From Gammaproteobacteria bacterium (lineage in GTDB: Bacteria > Pseudomonadota > Gammaproteobacteria > Pseudomonadales > Pseudohongiellaceae): 6,155 nucleotides of DNA. The DNA is taken from the NCBI GenBank assembly GCA_003556835.1, contig PWQG01000225.1, forward strand, positions 1 through 6,155, in the 5' to 3' direction. Below, in pieces: positions 5,308 through 6,155 of this stretch. Position 1 is the stretch's first letter; every line of letters starts with the position of its first letter. A model generated the notes under the pieces. That model was not told the DNA's origin and ran no database searches. It saw only the letters and a list, made by a program, of their open reading frames with translations. The position numbers were made by a program, and so were the translations under genes.

Positions 5308-6155
5308 TCAGTCGCCTTGTTTCGGACCGACCCAGATCTGCTTGGCATTGACGAACTCGCGTATGCCGTGCGGGCCGAGTTCGCGGCCGAAACCGGAGCG
5401 CTTGATGCCGCCGCTGGGCAGGCGCGGATCGGTCTTGACGATGCCATTGACACTGACCTGACCGACTTCCAGTTGCTTGGCCATGGCCTCGCCCCGCTTG
5501 GCGTCAGCGGTCCAGACAGCGGCGCCGAGGCCGTAGCGGCTGTTGTTGGCCAGGCGCAGTGCATCGTCTGCATCGCGCGCTTTCATCACCACACCCACCG
5601 GACCGAAGGTTTCCTCGCAGGCGACGGGCATGTCCGCCGTGACATCGGCCAGCAGGGTCACCGGATAGTAGTTGCCCGGTCCATCGGGAATTTCCCCGCC
5701 AAGCAGGCAGCGGGCCCCGGCTTTGATGCTGTCGGTGACCAGCTTGTGCAATTCCTCGCGCAGATCGTCACGGGCCATGGGGCCGACATCGGTGCTTTCC
5801 TCGCGCGGATCGCCCAGTTTCAGGCGTGCAAAGCGTTCCTTCAGCATGTCCAGCATCTTGTCGTAAACGGAAGCCTCGATGATCAAGCGTTTGGCCGCGA
5901 TGCAGCTCTGGCCGGCATTGATGATGCGCGATAACACCAGGGTATCGGCTGCTTGCTCCAGGTCGGCATCGGCCAGGACGATGGCGGGATCGGAGCCACC
6001 GAGCTCCAGAACCGAGTGCTTGATTTCCGAGGCTGCAATGGAGGACACGGCAGAGCCTCCTCTTTCCGAGCCAGTGAAGGACACCGCGCGGATGCGCTCG
6101 TCGCGGATCACCGCTTCCACCTCCGGAGTTTGCAGCGGCAGGTTCTGGAAGATGC
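5308..6155 (-). CDS. Sad/YneI-like succinate-semialdehyde dehydrogenase, C-terminal part (5' end outside window)
   Basis: This is an NAD(P)-dependent aldehyde dehydrogenase, closest by eye to Sad/YneI succinate-semialdehyde dehydrogenases, which oxidise succinate semialdehyde to succinate for the TCA cycle, for example after GABA or putrescine breakdown. The window holds 281 codons of a family that is normally about 460 long, so roughly 180 N-terminal residues, with most of the coenzyme fold, are missing. Visible are the coenzyme loop TGSERGG (around nt 6055-6075), the catalytic Glu in LELGG (codon 6004-6006), the nucleophile Cys in GQSCIAAKR (codon 5902-5904), DVGPMARDDLREELH, EETFGPV, and the end motif SGFGRELGPHGIREF. 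GQSCIAAKR and the LGDPRE...GPMAR...LR spacing are typical of the Sad group. The GTG at 6120 is internal: the frame continues upstream to the window edge. Substrate is inferred; other aliphatic semialdehydes are possible. Confidence 0.9.
   Translation of the reverse strand, partial: IFQNLPLQTPEVEAVIRDERIRAVSFTGSERGGSAVSSIAASEIKHSVLELGGSDPAIVLADADLEQAADTLVLSRIINAGQSCIAAKRLIIEASVYDKMLDMLKERFARLKLGDPREESTDVGPMARDDLREELHKLVTDSIKAGARCLLGGEIPDGPGNYYPVTLLADVTADMPVACEETFGPVGVVMKARDADDALRLANNSRYGLGAAVWTADAKRGEAMAKQLEVGQVSVNGIVKTDPRLPSGGIKRSGFGRELGPHGIREFVNAKQIWVGPKQGD

Noticed and set aside
5302..5934. A 210-codon open frame on the plus strand
   Set aside because: It is antisense to the aldehyde dehydrogenase, covers its catalytic region, and shows no recognisable domain.

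Overview
The window looks like an ordinary chromosomal segment of a GC-rich, aerobic, Gram-negative bacterium, most probably a gammaproteobacterium. Three things support this: protein-coding DNA with mostly G/C third codon positions, a membrane-bound diguanylate cyclase, and the mix of housekeeping (lipA) and catabolic genes with short spacers. I cannot name the genus from the sequence alone.

Layout from left to right: (1) nt 2-1540, plus strand, the 3' part of a YtcJ-type metal-dependent amidohydrolase whose start lies outside the window. (2) nt 1579-1872, plus strand, a small HigA-like antitoxin with clearly AT-richer codons and no toxin gene beside it. A 30-codon open frame across the junction (1506-1598) ends in what resembles the C-terminus of the matching RelE/HigB-type toxin. 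(3) nt 1909-2817, minus strand, a ten-helix EamA/DMT transporter, convergent with the antitoxin. (4) nt 2818-2963, a divergent promoter region. (5) nt 2964-4124, plus strand, a six-helix membrane GGDEF diguanylate cyclase with intact catalytic and inhibitory sites. (6) nt 4179-5225, minus strand, lipoyl synthase (lipA), convergent with the cyclase gene. (7) nt 5308-6155, minus strand, the C-terminal 281 codons of a Sad/YneI-like succinate-semialdehyde dehydrogenase running off the right edge. A strong hairpin and a consensus -10 element lie between it and lipA.

The genes do not form one pathway. The dehydrogenase and lipA share a strand, and lipoylated 2-oxoacid dehydrogenases and succinate semialdehyde both feed the TCA cycle, but the hairpin and promoter-like element suggest separate transcription. 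No stretch over 300 bases lacks a gene, and I see no rRNA, tRNA, CRISPR array, IS element or integrase.

I found no convincing new multi-gene system. The points most worth a second look are the orphan antitoxin with a possible toxin stump at the amidohydrolase junction, and a LipA whose central and C-terminal motifs look unlike the usual E. coli/Pseudomonas form.
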